Position numbers and translations under genes: made by a program. This document shows, in pieces, positions 6,714 through 15,257 of a stretch of DNA of 39,195 nt; the stretch's first letter is position 1, and every line of letters starts with the position of its first letter. The notes under the pieces are model-generated. The model was not told the origin of the DNA. It worked only from the letters and a program-made list of their open reading frames with translations, and did no database searches. The DNA lies in contig CALBSD010000094.1 in assembly GCA_937927625.1 (NCBI GenBank), positions 1 to 39,195 on the forward strand. The letters are read 5' to 3'. Origin of the DNA: an uncultured Actinomycetes bacterium. GTDB taxonomy: Bacteria; Actinomycetota; Acidimicrobiia; Acidimicrobiales; Ilumatobacteraceae.

Positions 6714-7510
6714 TGTCAACTGTTTCGTTAGGCAGTGAACTTAGGATCATTGCAGAACAACTTGCTCGCGCAGCTGGCGACATGGCGCTCAAGGGACGCA
6801 AGAGTGGTGATGTCACCGCGACGACAAAGTCCTCCCCGACGGACATGGTGACGCAGTACGACAAGGCAAGTGAAGACATGGTGACCGCTGGTCTTCGTGA
6901 TCGTCGCCCTGATGACGCCATTGTCGGAGAAGAAGGAGCCAGCCGCGAAGGTACGACTGGCATTACATGGCACATCGACCCCATTGATGGCACATCAAAC
7001 TTCTATTTCGATCTTCCGATGTGGGCAGTCTCTATCGGCGCCGTTGACGAGAGCGGCCCCATCGCTGGTGCGGTCTATGTGCCTGCACTTGGAGAGATGT
7101 TCACTGCCGCACGCGGAGAAGGCGCAACGTTGAATGACAAACCCATCAGTGTTCGCAACAACACAAAACTCAGCGATGCGTTAGTTGGCACCGGATTTAG
7201 CTACGACACCGAAAAACGTGGCGCACATGCACGACGAGTCGCAACAATGATGCCCCAGATTCGAGATATGCGACGTTTAGGTGCTGCTGCCATCGACTTA
7301 TGTTTTGTTGCATGTGGCCGATACGACGCGTACTTTGAGGAGTATCTCAATTCATGGGATCTTGTCGCTGGTCAAGTGATTGCAACTGAGGCAGGCGCAG
7401 TTGTGACCGACTTTGCAGGTCAACCTGTCACTCCACAACAAGTTCTCGCTTCGCAACCGGGTGTCCAGCAAGCACTCATCCAACTCATTGCACACTCCAC
7501 GGAGAAATAA
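6713..7510 (+). CDS. Inositol-monophosphatase-family phosphatase (possibly histidinol-phosphatase)
   Basis: A 265-residue Mg-dependent phosphatase of the IMPase/SuhB/HisN family. The metal-binding signatures are complete: GEEG at about residues 72-75, WHIDPIDGTSNF at about 86-97, and SWDLVAG at about 214-220. Such enzymes hydrolyse inositol phosphate, histidinol phosphate, fructose-1,6-bisphosphate or PAP, and family alone does not fix the substrate. In actinobacteria this gene is often annotated hisN. I choose ATG 6713, which overlaps the previous stop by one base, over the ATG at 6689 inside the upstream gene. Two bases separate it from glpK, so it is cotranscribed with glycerol kinase; that context would also allow a polyol-phosphate substrate, which is only an inference. 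Confidence 0.88.
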   Translation: MSTVSLGSELRIIAEQLARAAGDMALKGRKSGDVTATTKSSPTDMVTQYDKASEDMVTAGLRDRRPDDAIVGEEGASREGTTGITWHIDPIDGTSNFYFDLPMWAVSIGAVDESGPIAGAVYVPALGEMFTAARGEGATLNDKPISVRNNTKLSDALVGTGFSYDTEKRGAHARRVATMMPQIRDMRRLGAAAIDLCFVACGRYDAYFEEYLNSWDLVAGQVIATEAGAVVTDFAGQPVTPQQVLASQPGVQQALIQLIAHSTEK

Positions 7511-7512
7511 CC

Positions 7513-8979
7513 ATGACCGTTGTTCTTGCACTTGATGCTGGCACTACCGGCGTACGCACGCGCGCAGTATTCGACGATGGTCGTCCTTCCTTTTCGGCAT
7601 ACCGAGAGTTTCCGCAGTACTTCCCACGTCCAGGTTGGGTGGAGCACGACGCAAATGAGATTTGGCATGCGATGGCCGCGACACTTGCCGAAGTTGTTGG
7701 CCAACTGAACGAACCAGTTGCCGCCATCGGCATTACGAATCAGCGCGAAACTGTTCTCGCATGGGATCAACGCACTGGCCAGCCATGTTCACGCGCCATC
7801 GTGTGGCAAGACCGACGCACAGCTGCGCGTTGTGAGGAACTTGCTCCGCATCTTGATGACGTTCGCAGTATCACTGGACTTGTTCTCGATCCGTATTTCT
7901 CTGGCACAAAAGCAGCGTGGATTGCAGAGCATCATGATTTGCCGTCAGCGCCACATCTTCGAATTGGCACCATTGATTCTTGGTTGGTGTGGAAACTGAC
8001 TAACGGTGCATCGTTTGTGACAGACCCCAGCAATGCAAGTCGCACCATGTTGTTCGACATCACCACAATGCAGTGGAGCGACCAGATGTGTGAACTCATC
8101 GGAGTTCCTCGACATGCACTGCCCGACGTTCAACCTTCCAGTGCGCGATACGGCGTCACGACATCAGTTGCCGGTGTTCCTGATGGGATTCCGATTTCAG
8201 GTATTGCAGGCGATCAACAAAGTGCACTCTTCGGCCAGATGTGCACACAGCCGGGCATGGCAAAAAATACGTATGGCACCGGAAGTTTTATTCTTCTTAA
8301 TGTCGGCACCACCTGCCCATCTCCGACAGAGGGAATGTTGACCACGGTTGCGTGGGACTTAGGTGACGGAAAGCCGATGTATGCATTAGAAGGCGCCATC
8401 TTTGTCACTGGCGCTGCGGTGCAGTGGTTACGCGATGGACTTGGCATCATCAATGAATCCTCAGAGATTGGCGCACTTGCTGCGACCGTTCCTGATTCCG
8501 GCGGCGTCTATGTGGTTCCTGCATTCACAGGCCTTGGCAGTCCGTGGTGGGACCCCTATGCACGAGGAACCATCGTGGGCATCACACGCGGCACAACGAA
8601 AGCGCACATTGCGCGCGCCGTGATTGACGCAATGGTGTTTCAGACACGCGACGCCATTGATGCAATGACGCAAGCAGGTGGCGTGACCCTGAACGAACTG
8701 CGTGTTGATGGTGGTGCCGCTGTCATGAATGACATGTTGCAACGACAGGCCAACGAACTGCGCGTGCCGGTCTTACGACCTACCGATCACGAAACAACTG
8801 CACTGGGTGCTGCGTACTTGGCCGGACTTGCCGAAGGCGTGTGGGCCAACCTCGATGAGGTTTCGCAAATGTGGACTCTCGATCAACGGTTTGAACCTGC
8901 AACCGAAAGCGGCGAACACGCCACGTGGTTACGAGCAGTGGAACGGTCTCGCAACTGGGCTCACGACATTGCCGAATAA
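7513..8979 (+). CDS. glpK: Glycerol kinase
   Basis: GlpK phosphorylates glycerol with ATP to sn-glycerol-3-phosphate. The 488-residue FGGY-family protein opens with the phosphate-binding loop LALDAGTTGVR. By comparison with E. coli GlpK it keeps the glycerol-binding set: Arg78-Glu79 in ITNQRET, Trp98 in IVWQDRR, Tyr128 in LDPYFSGTK, Asp234 in GIAGDQQ and Phe259 in NTYGTGSF. C-terminal motifs VVPAFTGLG and LRVDGGA complete the ATP site. It starts at ATG 7513 with GGAG nine bases upstream. This is the canonical glycerol kinase of the window; a second, altered FGGY kinase lies at 21817-23277. It converges with the ROK kinase gene 18 bases downstream. Confidence 0.96.
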   Translation: MTVVLALDAGTTGVRTRAVFDDGRPSFSAYREFPQYFPRPGWVEHDANEIWHAMAATLAEVVGQLNEPVAAIGITNQRETVLAWDQRTGQPCSRAIVWQDRRTAARCEELAPHLDDVRSITGLVLDPYFSGTKAAWIAEHHDLPSAPHLRIGTIDSWLVWKLTNGASFVTDPSNASRTMLFDITTMQWSDQMCELIGVPRHALPDVQPSSARYGVTTSVAGVPDGIPISGIAGDQQSALFGQMCTQPGMAKNTYGTGSFILLNVGTTCPSPTEGMLTTVAWDLGDGKPMYALEGAIFVTGAAVQWLRDGLGIINESSEIGALAATVPDSGGVYVVPAFTGLGSPWWDPYARGTIVGITRGTTKAHIARAVIDAMVFQTRDAIDAMTQAGGVTLNELRVDGGAAVMNDMLQRQANELRVPVLRPTDHETTALGAAYLAGLAEGVWANLDEVSQMWTLDQRFEPATESGEHATWLRAVERSRNWAHDIAE

Positions 8980-8997
8980 CGGCACTCGGAGAATGAA

Positions 8998-9855
8998 CTA
9001 ACTCTCGGCAAGAAGTGCGGCGCCAATCGCACCTGCACGCTCACCTAACGCAGCGGGAGCAAGGCGAGGATGCGGGCGCATCGCAGAGGAATACAACGAT
9101 GCCGAGAACTTTTCTTCCAGCACATCGATGCGGGATGCAAACGACTCAATGACTCCGCCACCAATCACGATGACTTCTGGGTCACAAATGTTTGTCAAGC
9201 TCGCGAGACCTTCTGCAATCCAAGATGCAAATGCGTTAACAACATCAATGGCCTCTGCGTCGCCTGCATGAAACCGCTCAAAGACTTCTTTGCCGTCAAT
9301 TCCGCCACTCAACATCTTGAGTGCAGAACCTGACGCATACCGTTCCCAACAACCGCGACGGCCACATGGACACTCCACACCATTGCGTTCCACAATCATG
9401 TGGCCAATCTCACCAGCGAAACCATTTGCGCCACGCTGCAACTGTCCGCCCATCACAATGCCGCCACCAATGCCGGTACCAAGTGTGACCATGACTGCAT
9501 CGCGTGCACCCATTGCGGCGCCTGACTTCCATTCGCCATATGCAGCTGCCGTTGCGTCGTTCTCAACATGCACTGCAATACCTAAACGTCGACGCAACTC
9601 AGGGCCAACAGGAATGTTGTGAGCACCCTTCATATTGGGAGACGCTTTGATCACGCCATCGGCAGTGATTAGCCCTGGTACACCGACTCCGAGAGTTGTT
9701 TCGCCACCGAGTTCTCGAAACATTGCTTCGAGCAAATCAATGAGTTCTGATGCATGAGGCGTGGGATAACGCACTTCATGAAGAACTATTCCGCGAGTAT
9801 CAACGATGACGCCGAAGCACTTCGTTCCGCCGACGTCGATGCCAACGTGTTTCAC
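8998..9855 (-). CDS. ROK-family sugar kinase, probably glucokinase
   Basis: A 285-residue ROK protein. The ATP-binding DVGGTK loop is at residues 7-12, and the sugar-binding ENDATAAAYGEW at about 98-109 contains the catalytic Asp. GTGIGGGIV follows at about 127-135. The zinc-binding ROK motif ECPCGRRGCWERYASG lies at about 162-177. The absence of an N-terminal helix-turn-helix makes it an enzyme rather than a ROK repressor. Glucose phosphorylation with ATP or polyphosphate is the usual activity of this group in actinobacteria, although N-acetylmannosamine or fructose kinases share these motifs. It is last in the long minus-strand operon; its ATG at 9855 overlaps the SRPBCC gene stop by four bases. 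Confidence 0.9.
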   Translation of the reverse strand: MKHVGIDVGGTKCFGVIVDTRGIVLHEVRYPTPHASELIDLLEAMFRELGGETTLGVGVPGLITADGVIKASPNMKGAHNIPVGPELRRRLGIAVHVENDATAAAYGEWKSGAAMGARDAVMVTLGTGIGGGIVMGGQLQRGANGFAGEIGHMIVERNGVECPCGRRGCWERYASGSALKMLSGGIDGKEVFERFHAGDAEAIDVVNAFASWIAEGLASLTNICDPEVIVIGGGVIESFASRIDVLEEKFSASLYSSAMRPHPRLAPAALGERAGAIGAALLAES

Positions 9856-10286
9856 GATTCGGCGCGGGCCTTCAGTTCCTTCACAGCCTCAATCAGAATG
9901 CGAGCTTCTGCACGACGCTTGACGAAGCCAGGCAGAGGCACAACAAGTTCGATATCGAGTTCGTAGAACACCTGTGTTCCGCCATCCACTTCAACGAAGG
10001 AATATGCGCCATCGAGAGCGCGCATGATGTCGCCTTCAACAAGGTGCCACGACAAACGAGCAGGAGCTTCGGAATAGTCGTATTCCAAGGTGTAGTGAGT
10101 GCTACGTCCAAGCGCTGATGCGCGATATTCAACACGAGAAGGGCGACCTTGATCATCGCGTTCGCGAACCGTTGCTTCCTTCACATCCTTTGCCCAGTCC
10201 GGATAGCGCTCGAAATCGAGAACAATCTGGACGCACTTTTCTACGGGTGCATCGATGAGGGTGGTCTGAGCGGCGCGATCAGTCAT
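9852..10286 (-). CDS. SRPBCC-fold (polyketide cyclase/START-like) ligand-binding protein
   Basis: A 144-residue single-domain protein of the SRPBCC superfamily. Its opening TDRAAQTTLIDAPVEKCVQIVLDFERYPDWAKDVKE is typical of actinobacterial cyclase/dehydrase-like proteins: a β-strand, then helix, then the Y-P-x-W motif. The middle carries a predicted seven-strand β-grip and the C-terminus a long amphipathic helix (KRRAEARILIEAVKELKARA). These proteins bind hydrophobic ligands; the ligand here is unknown. I start at ATG 10286, which matches the family N-terminus; ATG 10295 is possible. It overlaps the preceding membrane protein gene by eight bases and the following ROK gene by four, so it is embedded in the operon. 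Confidence 0.85.
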   Translation of the reverse strand: MTDRAAQTTLIDAPVEKCVQIVLDFERYPDWAKDVKEATVRERDDQGRPSRVEYRASALGRSTHYTLEYDYSEAPARLSWHLVEGDIMRALDGAYSFVEVDGGTQVFYELDIELVVPLPGFVKRRAEARILIEAVKELKARAES

Positions 10287-10791
10287 GGTCTTCATCTTGC
10301 CCGTTCGGAGAGGCCTGCGGCGACACCCCCGAGGAATTTGTGCCAGAACGGGGTGCGAAGTGTCCGTGGAAAGCAGCCCAGAGACCATTCAGACCCAAGC
10401 CCAGCATCGGCACCAAGATGCCAAATGCCAAGGTGCTTCCGCGCTTCCCATCAGTGGAGGAACGCATACCGGCAGTCACAAGACCTGCGATGAATTGCAC
10501 ACCCAAGAGACCATTCATACGTCGAGCGACAGACTGTGGTGCGCACTTGTCAATTAAGAAGTACAAAGCAGCAACCGAAATGTTGTCTTCACGGCTTCGC
10601 TGCACGGCGCTCCAGTAGCCCCACAAGAACGCAACAACACCAACGGAGAAGTTGGCAAGACACACCACAACTGCGATGGTTTTCCACGGCTGTTCAAAAT
10701 ATGCAACTGCGAGACCTGCCGTCACGACAAACAATGCAGTGAGGACAGCGTTGAGTCGAATAATTGCGGAGCCCTTCATGTCTTCCATCAT
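10279..10791 (-). CDS. Four-segment integral membrane protein, unknown function
   Basis: A 170-residue protein with four predicted membrane segments at about residues 10-29, 35-57, 84-103 and 118-138. Short, charged loops separate them, and a Ser/Pro/Gly-rich polar tail ends NGQDEDHD. A conserved-looking motif ARRMNGLLGVQF precedes the third segment. I do not recognise a family. The ATG at 10791 overlaps the glycosyltransferase stop (ATGA), and the last bases overlap the SRPBCC start, so it is tightly held in the operon. A membrane role linked to envelope glycolipid synthesis is plausible only by neighbourhood. Confidence 0.75.
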   Translation of the reverse strand: MMEDMKGSAIIRLNAVLTALFVVTAGLAVAYFEQPWKTIAVVVCLANFSVGVVAFLWGYWSAVQRSREDNISVAALYFLIDKCAPQSVARRMNGLLGVQFIAGLVTAGMRSSTDGKRGSTLAFGILVPMLGLGLNGLWAAFHGHFAPRSGTNSSGVSPQASPNGQDEDHD

Positions 10792-11909
10792 TGCCCCACC
10801 TTCAGTACTTCACCCAAACGGCTAGCCAGTACGTCGTAATTGAATTCACTGAGGGCTCGCTCGCGAGATGCTGTGGCCATTGAGGCTCGCAGATCTGGAT
10901 TATCGAGAATGTCAACGATGCGCGCCGCAAGACCCGATGCATCACTGGGGTTCGCCATTACGAAACCAGTCACGCCATCAAGGACTGCTTCCGCTGCTCC
11001 ACCACTTTCGCCCGCAATCTGCGGAACACCGCAGGCAGCGGCTTCTACAAACACGATGCCGAAGCCTTCTTGCTCAAGACCACCCCAACGATTGCGACAC
11101 ATCATGGAAAACACATCGGCGCAGCCATAGAGAGCAGGTAGATCATCATGCGGAACACGACCCAAGAATGTGACAGGTGCCTTCATCTCGGCAGCAAGCT
11201 TCTTCAATCGGTCTTCATCACGACCTGTACTTGCAATCACTAGTCGCAACTTCGGACGATGCGGCGCCAACTGTGCCACTGCCTTAATCACTGTGTCGAA
11301 ACCTTTTCGCGGTACAAGACGACTGATGCCCAAAATGATTTCGTCGTCATCATTCAGACCGAAACGTGTACGTGCCGATGAACGTTCTGCAGATGTCAAC
11401 GGAACAAAGCGATCGGTGTCAACTCCAGGCGGGACGATGGTGGTGGGCAGTGAGCGTGATGCAGCATGCTCCCCTTCACGCGCTGGATAACCACCAGCAG
11501 CAATGACGTGTACTGCACCGCGCAAGACACGACCCAACACTTGTTTCGAACCGGGCAATCGACCAGGCACCGTGACCTCTGCACCGTGCAACACCACCAT
11601 GTACGGAAGTTTCAACGACGGCCCCACAAGACCCAAGGGCAATGCAGGATCGAGCACAACAAAGTCCGCACCGAAATCTTTCGCTATCGAGTTAATGCGT
11701 TGCACCATCCACGGATGCGGCAACAACACCGGTTCGCGCGTGCGCTCAATGCGATACGGCTGTTGCGCATCAAACTCTGCAGCACCTTCATGTGGGCTGG
11801 TCAGAACCGCAAAAGAATCTGCAGGCAAGCGACGCCACCACTCCCATAAGAGTGATTGGATGCCCCCGATCTTCGGGGGAAAGTCGTTGGTGACTAAAAG
11901 ATGCTTCAT
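10788..11909 (-). CDS. pimB: GT4 glycosyltransferase, PimB'-like phosphatidylinositol mannosyltransferase
   Basis: A 373-residue GT-B fold glycosyltransferase of family 4. The N-terminal domain opens with LLVTNDFPPKIGGIQSLLWE, the Gly-Gly loop typical of PimB'/MgtA-type mannosyltransferases, and contains VLHGAEVTVPGR. The C-terminal domain carries ISRLVPRKGFDTVI, and the nucleotide-sugar motif EQEGFGIVFVEAAACGVP with its E-x7-E pair at about residues 274-290. PimB' adds the second mannose to phosphatidylinositol mannosides from GDP-mannose at the inner face of the membrane. The match is to the family, so the acceptor lipid in this organism is inferred. The ATG at 11909 overlaps the queG stop by four bases. 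Confidence 0.82.
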   Translation of the reverse strand: MKHLLVTNDFPPKIGGIQSLLWEWWRRLPADSFAVLTSPHEGAAEFDAQQPYRIERTREPVLLPHPWMVQRINSIAKDFGADFVVLDPALPLGLVGPSLKLPYMVVLHGAEVTVPGRLPGSKQVLGRVLRGAVHVIAAGGYPAREGEHAASRSLPTTIVPPGVDTDRFVPLTSAERSSARTRFGLNDDDEIILGISRLVPRKGFDTVIKAVAQLAPHRPKLRLVIASTGRDEDRLKKLAAEMKAPVTFLGRVPHDDLPALYGCADVFSMMCRNRWGGLEQEGFGIVFVEAAACGVPQIAGESGGAAEAVLDGVTGFVMANPSDASGLAARIVDILDNPDLRASMATASRERALSEFNYDVLASRLGEVLKVGQ

Positions 11910-13063
11910 AGGTCGCCCCGCAAGGTTGGCAGATTCGCGAGTTCCTCGGCGACTAATTCGTCGGGATCATCGAAATGAAGAAGTGAATTGAGTCCTAGAC
12001 GAGCCGCTGCCCACACTGCATGCGCACGCAACTCGGGTCGTTCATGCGAGAGGTAACGGCGCACCACATCAACGACTCGCTCATCTGTCGGCTGCGCGAT
12101 GTTTCCCAAAATGATCAAGAGATTGCGGCGCACCCATGTCATATCGCGACCATGCACGTACCAACCATCACAGGCAGCTTCCAGTGCATTGTCGTCGAGG
12201 TGCAACCATGACACCGCATCAACAAACGGAACATGTTGTGGCGCTGCAGGTTGTGTACCGCCACGTTTTGTTGGCGGGCAAACGGTTTGACAATCGTCGC
12301 AACCATAAATGCGGTCGCCCAATGCTTCGCGATATCGCACATCAAAAATGCCTGGCTTTTGCAATAACCACGACAAACACCGGTTGCCGTCAATCACGCC
12401 CGGCTCGATGATCGCGCCTGTCGGACAAGCAGGTTGGCAACGCACGCATGTTCCGCAGCCATCTTCTAGTGGCACGGCAACGGGCAAATCTGCAGTCGTC
12501 ACAATGCAACCAATGACCAGCATGCTTCCTTTGCCGGGCACCAAAATGTTCGCGTTACGACCAAACCAACCGAGCCCTGCGAGGTATGCGATCTCTCTGT
12601 CGACAATGGAGTTGTCATCGGCGAACACTGTTGCTCGATGTCCGTCAGTGCGTAATCGCGCAGCGACCTGTGTGAGAGACGTTTTGAGATGTCCGTAATG
12701 GTCGTCCCATGCGTAACGAGCAACACGTGCAGCAGGCCCATCAATGCCAGTGGTCTCTGGTTCAGCGAAGGCATACGAGCGCATTCCGACGATGACCGTG
12801 CGCGCATCCTCCACCAAGGTGGCTGGATGAGTCGACCTCTCGGGTCGTAGATACGTGAACTTCATTCCGTTCACCAGACCGCGTTCTTGGCGGTCGTGCA
12901 GTTGGTGCAGTGCCCGATGCATGACGCCTACGGGCGCAACCCCTAATACGTCCAGCCCTGCCTGCAGACCCACCTCATGCAATTGCGCCCAATACCCCGC
13001 CCCACTAGGGGCGTTGACTGCAACCAGCTTGGGGTTCTTGGGGACTTGGTTAGCCGACGGCAC
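11906..13063 (-). CDS. queG: Epoxyqueuosine reductase QueG
   Basis: QueG reduces epoxyqueuosine to queuosine in the tRNA wobble position using cobalamin and two [4Fe-4S] clusters. The core sequence GLDVLGVAPV, then YAWDDHYG and GLGWFGRNANILVPGKGS, matches the catalytic cobalamin domain. The ferredoxin-like part has CGTCVRCQPACPTGAI and CDDCQTVCPP. A C-terminal HEAT-like helix pair (ERPELRAHAVWAAARLGL) is usual. The start is uncertain: GTG 13063 gives 385 residues but has no clear ribosome-binding site and overlaps the upstream gene by 14 bases; internal TTG or GTG codons near 12990 are alternatives. It is in the same operon as thrB and trpD with no evident pathway link. Confidence 0.92.
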   Translation of the reverse strand: MPSANQVPKNPKLVAVNAPSGAGYWAQLHEVGLQAGLDVLGVAPVGVMHRALHQLHDRQERGLVNGMKFTYLRPERSTHPATLVEDARTVIVGMRSYAFAEPETTGIDGPAARVARYAWDDHYGHLKTSLTQVAARLRTDGHRATVFADDNSIVDREIAYLAGLGWFGRNANILVPGKGSMLVIGCIVTTADLPVAVPLEDGCGTCVRCQPACPTGAIIEPGVIDGNRCLSWLLQKPGIFDVRYREALGDRIYGCDDCQTVCPPTKRGGTQPAAPQHVPFVDAVSWLHLDDNALEAACDGWYVHGRDMTWVRRNLLIILGNIAQPTDERVVDVVRRYLSHERPELRAHAVWAAARLGLNSLLHFDDPDELVAEELANLPTLRGDL

Positions 13064-13301
13064 GGTGCCGAAGCGTAGGCACCAAACCGGCCTGAGCGAG
13101 CAAACGAATTTCTCGGAGCTCTTCCAGGTTGAGGATGACAGCACCTGACTCGGGCATATCGCACAGAACACTCATCATGCAGTCGCCACAGGCGTTGCTG
13201 TCTTTCATGATGCAGGTATCGCACGAGATCATGAGGACGGGCTGGTTGGCCGAAGATGATGACTGTGATTCTGTCGTGTGTTCCATGCCCACCACTTTCA
13301 T
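13050..13301 (-). CDS. Small Cys-rich protein, possible metal or Fe-S binder
   Basis: An 83-residue protein with five cysteines packed into 21 residues, at about 27, 30, 38, 41 and 47, in the pattern CDTC-x7-CGDC-x5-C. After the cysteines comes a short strand (GAVILNLEE) and a helix ending in AGLVPTLRH. This pattern suggests a zinc knuckle or an Fe-S cluster site. From memory, similar short Cys-rich hypothetical proteins occur beside queG or thrB in other actinobacteria; I cannot verify that here. The start is ATG 13301 (ATG 13286, after GGTGGGC, is an alternative that keeps all cysteines). The stop overlaps the queG start, so it is likely cotranslated with QueG, itself an Fe-S protein. Confidence 0.78.
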   Translation of the reverse strand: MKVVGMEHTTESQSSSSANQPVLMISCDTCIMKDSNACGDCMMSVLCDMPESGAVILNLEELREIRLLAQAGLVPTLRHRAVG

Positions 13302-13323
13302 CAAGGGGTGTGACAGGGTTGCG

Positions 13324-14148
13324 TTAGAGAATGACGGCGCCGTCGAAATCGATGGTCAATTTCTTGGCATGACCGTCTGTGGGCAGCGCTGCTGCCACCG
13401 TGTCGGCCATCGCTGCATCGCACATCAGGGCGACTGTGGGACCAGAGCCCGACAACCAACCACACCATGCGCCGGCGTCAAGCCCGGCCTGCAATGCTGC
13501 AGCACACGCGGGCGAAGCACCCAAGCGAATGTCTTGGTGAATGCGGTCTTTGGTGGCTTCACGCAGCAACGAAATATTGCCCGTCTGCAAAGCCGTGACG
13601 AACATGGCGGTGTGAGCAATGTTGAACACCGCATCGGTCAACGCAATATTCGGACCGATCTTTCCGCGCGATTCATTTGTTGATGTTGTGAAATCTGGGA
13701 CCCACATCACGAAGACTGGTTGCAGGGCGATGGGCACGTTGACTACATATTCACCACTAGCGATGACGACTCCACCGTGCAGCGACGGCGCAACGTTGTC
13801 GGCATGACCTTCGAGTTCTGTACCAATGGCAAGAGCTTGTGATGTCGCACGATCCCACGTGCCACCTGCGCGTTGCTGCTCGGCGGCCACGATGCCGCCA
13901 ACACGTGCAGCGCCGCTAAAGCCCATGCCTCGTCCCATCGGAATGGAGTTTTTGACCCACACGCGACCTGTTCCACCTGCGCGAATGAATGCAACCTGCG
14001 CAGGATGTGTGTCTTCGCAATCGTGAGCACCGTCAGATGCAACATCGGTGCCGACGACACCCACTTCGCAATGCAATGACAATGCGAGACCCATGACGTC
14101 AAAGCCAGGTCCAAGATTTGCCGAGGTGGCAGGAACACGAACGGTCAT
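13324..14148 (-). CDS. thrB: Homoserine kinase
   Basis: ThrB phosphorylates homoserine with ATP in threonine synthesis. The 274-residue GHMP kinase opens with the thrB signature VPATSANLGPGFDVMG and has the late glycine motif WLSGSGPTVALM at about residues 234-245. The ATP-binding GHMP loop reads IPMGRGMGFSGAARVGG at about 69-85, where most family members have GLGSSAA. Leu is replaced by Met and the first of the two serines by Phe, while the second Ser remains. The protein is a little shorter than the usual 290-310. Its ATG at 14148 overlaps the trpD stop (ATGA). Neither thrA nor thrC is present in the window. Confidence 0.92.
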   Translation of the reverse strand: MTVRVPATSANLGPGFDVMGLALSLHCEVGVVGTDVASDGAHDCEDTHPAQVAFIRAGGTGRVWVKNSIPMGRGMGFSGAARVGGIVAAEQQRAGGTWDRATSQALAIGTELEGHADNVAPSLHGGVVIASGEYVVNVPIALQPVFVMWVPDFTTSTNESRGKIGPNIALTDAVFNIAHTAMFVTALQTGNISLLREATKDRIHQDIRLGASPACAAALQAGLDAGAWCGWLSGSGPTVALMCDAAMADTVAAALPTDGHAKKLTIDFDGAVIL

Positions 14149-15215
14149 GGCTGTGTCTCCATTCGAGTTGCTTCACGATTCGTAATCGCAATCACTGATT
14201 CAAGAATTCCATTTGCTGCGCCCGAATCAATCGATGCACGCGCACGCTCAATGCCATCGGAAACATCACCGGCGATACCAGCGACATACAAAGCACACCC
14301 AGCATTGAATGTGACGATGTCTCGCACAGGGCCAGGCTTGCCCGCGAATGTGTCGCGAAGAATCGCGAGGTTGTCGGCAGGTTCTCCGCCACGAATGTCA
14401 TCCAACGTCGACACTTCAATGCCGAAATCTTTCGCATTCACTTCAAACGTGTGCACATTTCCTTCATGCAGTTCGAACACTGTGTTGGGTCCGCTCACTG
14501 CAAGCTCATCAAGACCACCATGACCGTGGACAACCCACGCACTAGTAACGCCTCGTGTTGCAAGCGCGTCAGCCATCCGATCCATCATGTTGGGCATCGC
14601 AACACCCACCAACATGTTGGCAATAGGTGCAGGGTTTGCCATCGGCCCTAACAAGTTGAATGCGGTGGGCACACCAATCTCGCGGCGTGATGGCGCGGTG
14701 TACCGAAACGCAGGATGAAAACGTGCGGCAAGACAGAAACCAAAACCTGCTTCTTCAACACTTGCTTGCACACCTGCAGGGTCAAGCTCAATGGAAACAC
14801 CAGCGGCTTCCAACAAGTCGGCTGCTCCGCACTTCGACGATGCAGCGCGGTTGCCGTGCTTGCACACGGGCGCGCCAGCACCTGCAACAACAAGGGCCGA
14901 CATTGTGGAGACATTCACTGAATTGCTCTTGTCGCCACCGGTGCCCACGATGTCAATGGTGCGTGCAGCTAATGCAGGATCAAGATGAACGCGACTGCCA
15001 GCAGCACGTACAGCGCGCAACATTCCTTCAAGTTCTTCGGTGGTCTCACCTTTGGCGCGCAGTGCGACGATGAACGCCGTCATCTGCGATGGCGTGGCAA
15101 CGCCGTTCAGAATTTCTGTGATGGCGGACTCTGCCAACTCGGCCCCAAGATCGCGACGTTCCAGAAGTTGCGCCAAAATCGCTGGCCATCCAACGAACGC
15201 CTGAGTGTGGGTCAT
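14145..15215 (-). CDS. trpD: Anthranilate phosphoribosyltransferase
   Basis: TrpD transfers the phosphoribosyl group of PRPP to anthranilate in tryptophan synthesis. The 356-residue protein has an N-terminal helical domain (AESAITEILNGVATPSQMTAF), then the PRPP loop DIVGTGGDKSNSVNVST at about residues 88-104. The anthranilate-site motif KHGNRAASSKCGAADLLEA is at about 119-137. RREIGVPTAFNLLGPMANP and VVHGHGGLDE follow. Length and motifs are normal. It heads the minus-strand operon that continues with thrB, so tryptophan and threonine biosynthesis genes are cotranscribed here, without other trp genes. The start is ATG 15215. Confidence 0.96.
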   Translation of the reverse strand: MTHTQAFVGWPAILAQLLERRDLGAELAESAITEILNGVATPSQMTAFIVALRAKGETTEELEGMLRAVRAAGSRVHLDPALAARTIDIVGTGGDKSNSVNVSTMSALVVAGAGAPVCKHGNRAASSKCGAADLLEAAGVSIELDPAGVQASVEEAGFGFCLAARFHPAFRYTAPSRREIGVPTAFNLLGPMANPAPIANMLVGVAMPNMMDRMADALATRGVTSAWVVHGHGGLDELAVSGPNTVFELHEGNVHTFEVNAKDFGIEVSTLDDIRGGEPADNLAILRDTFAGKPGPVRDIVTFNAGCALYVAGIAGDVSDGIERARASIDSGAANGILESVIAITNREATRMETQP

Positions 15216-15257
15216 GTCTTTAAGTATCCCTGCCCGCTGGCAGAAAAAAACGAATGA

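Noticed and set aside
15230..15250. CTGCC-CGCT-GGCAG next to a run of seven A as a whiB terminator
   Set aside because: On the minus strand the T-run comes before the hairpin, the wrong order for a terminator of whiB; on the plus strand no gene precedes it.
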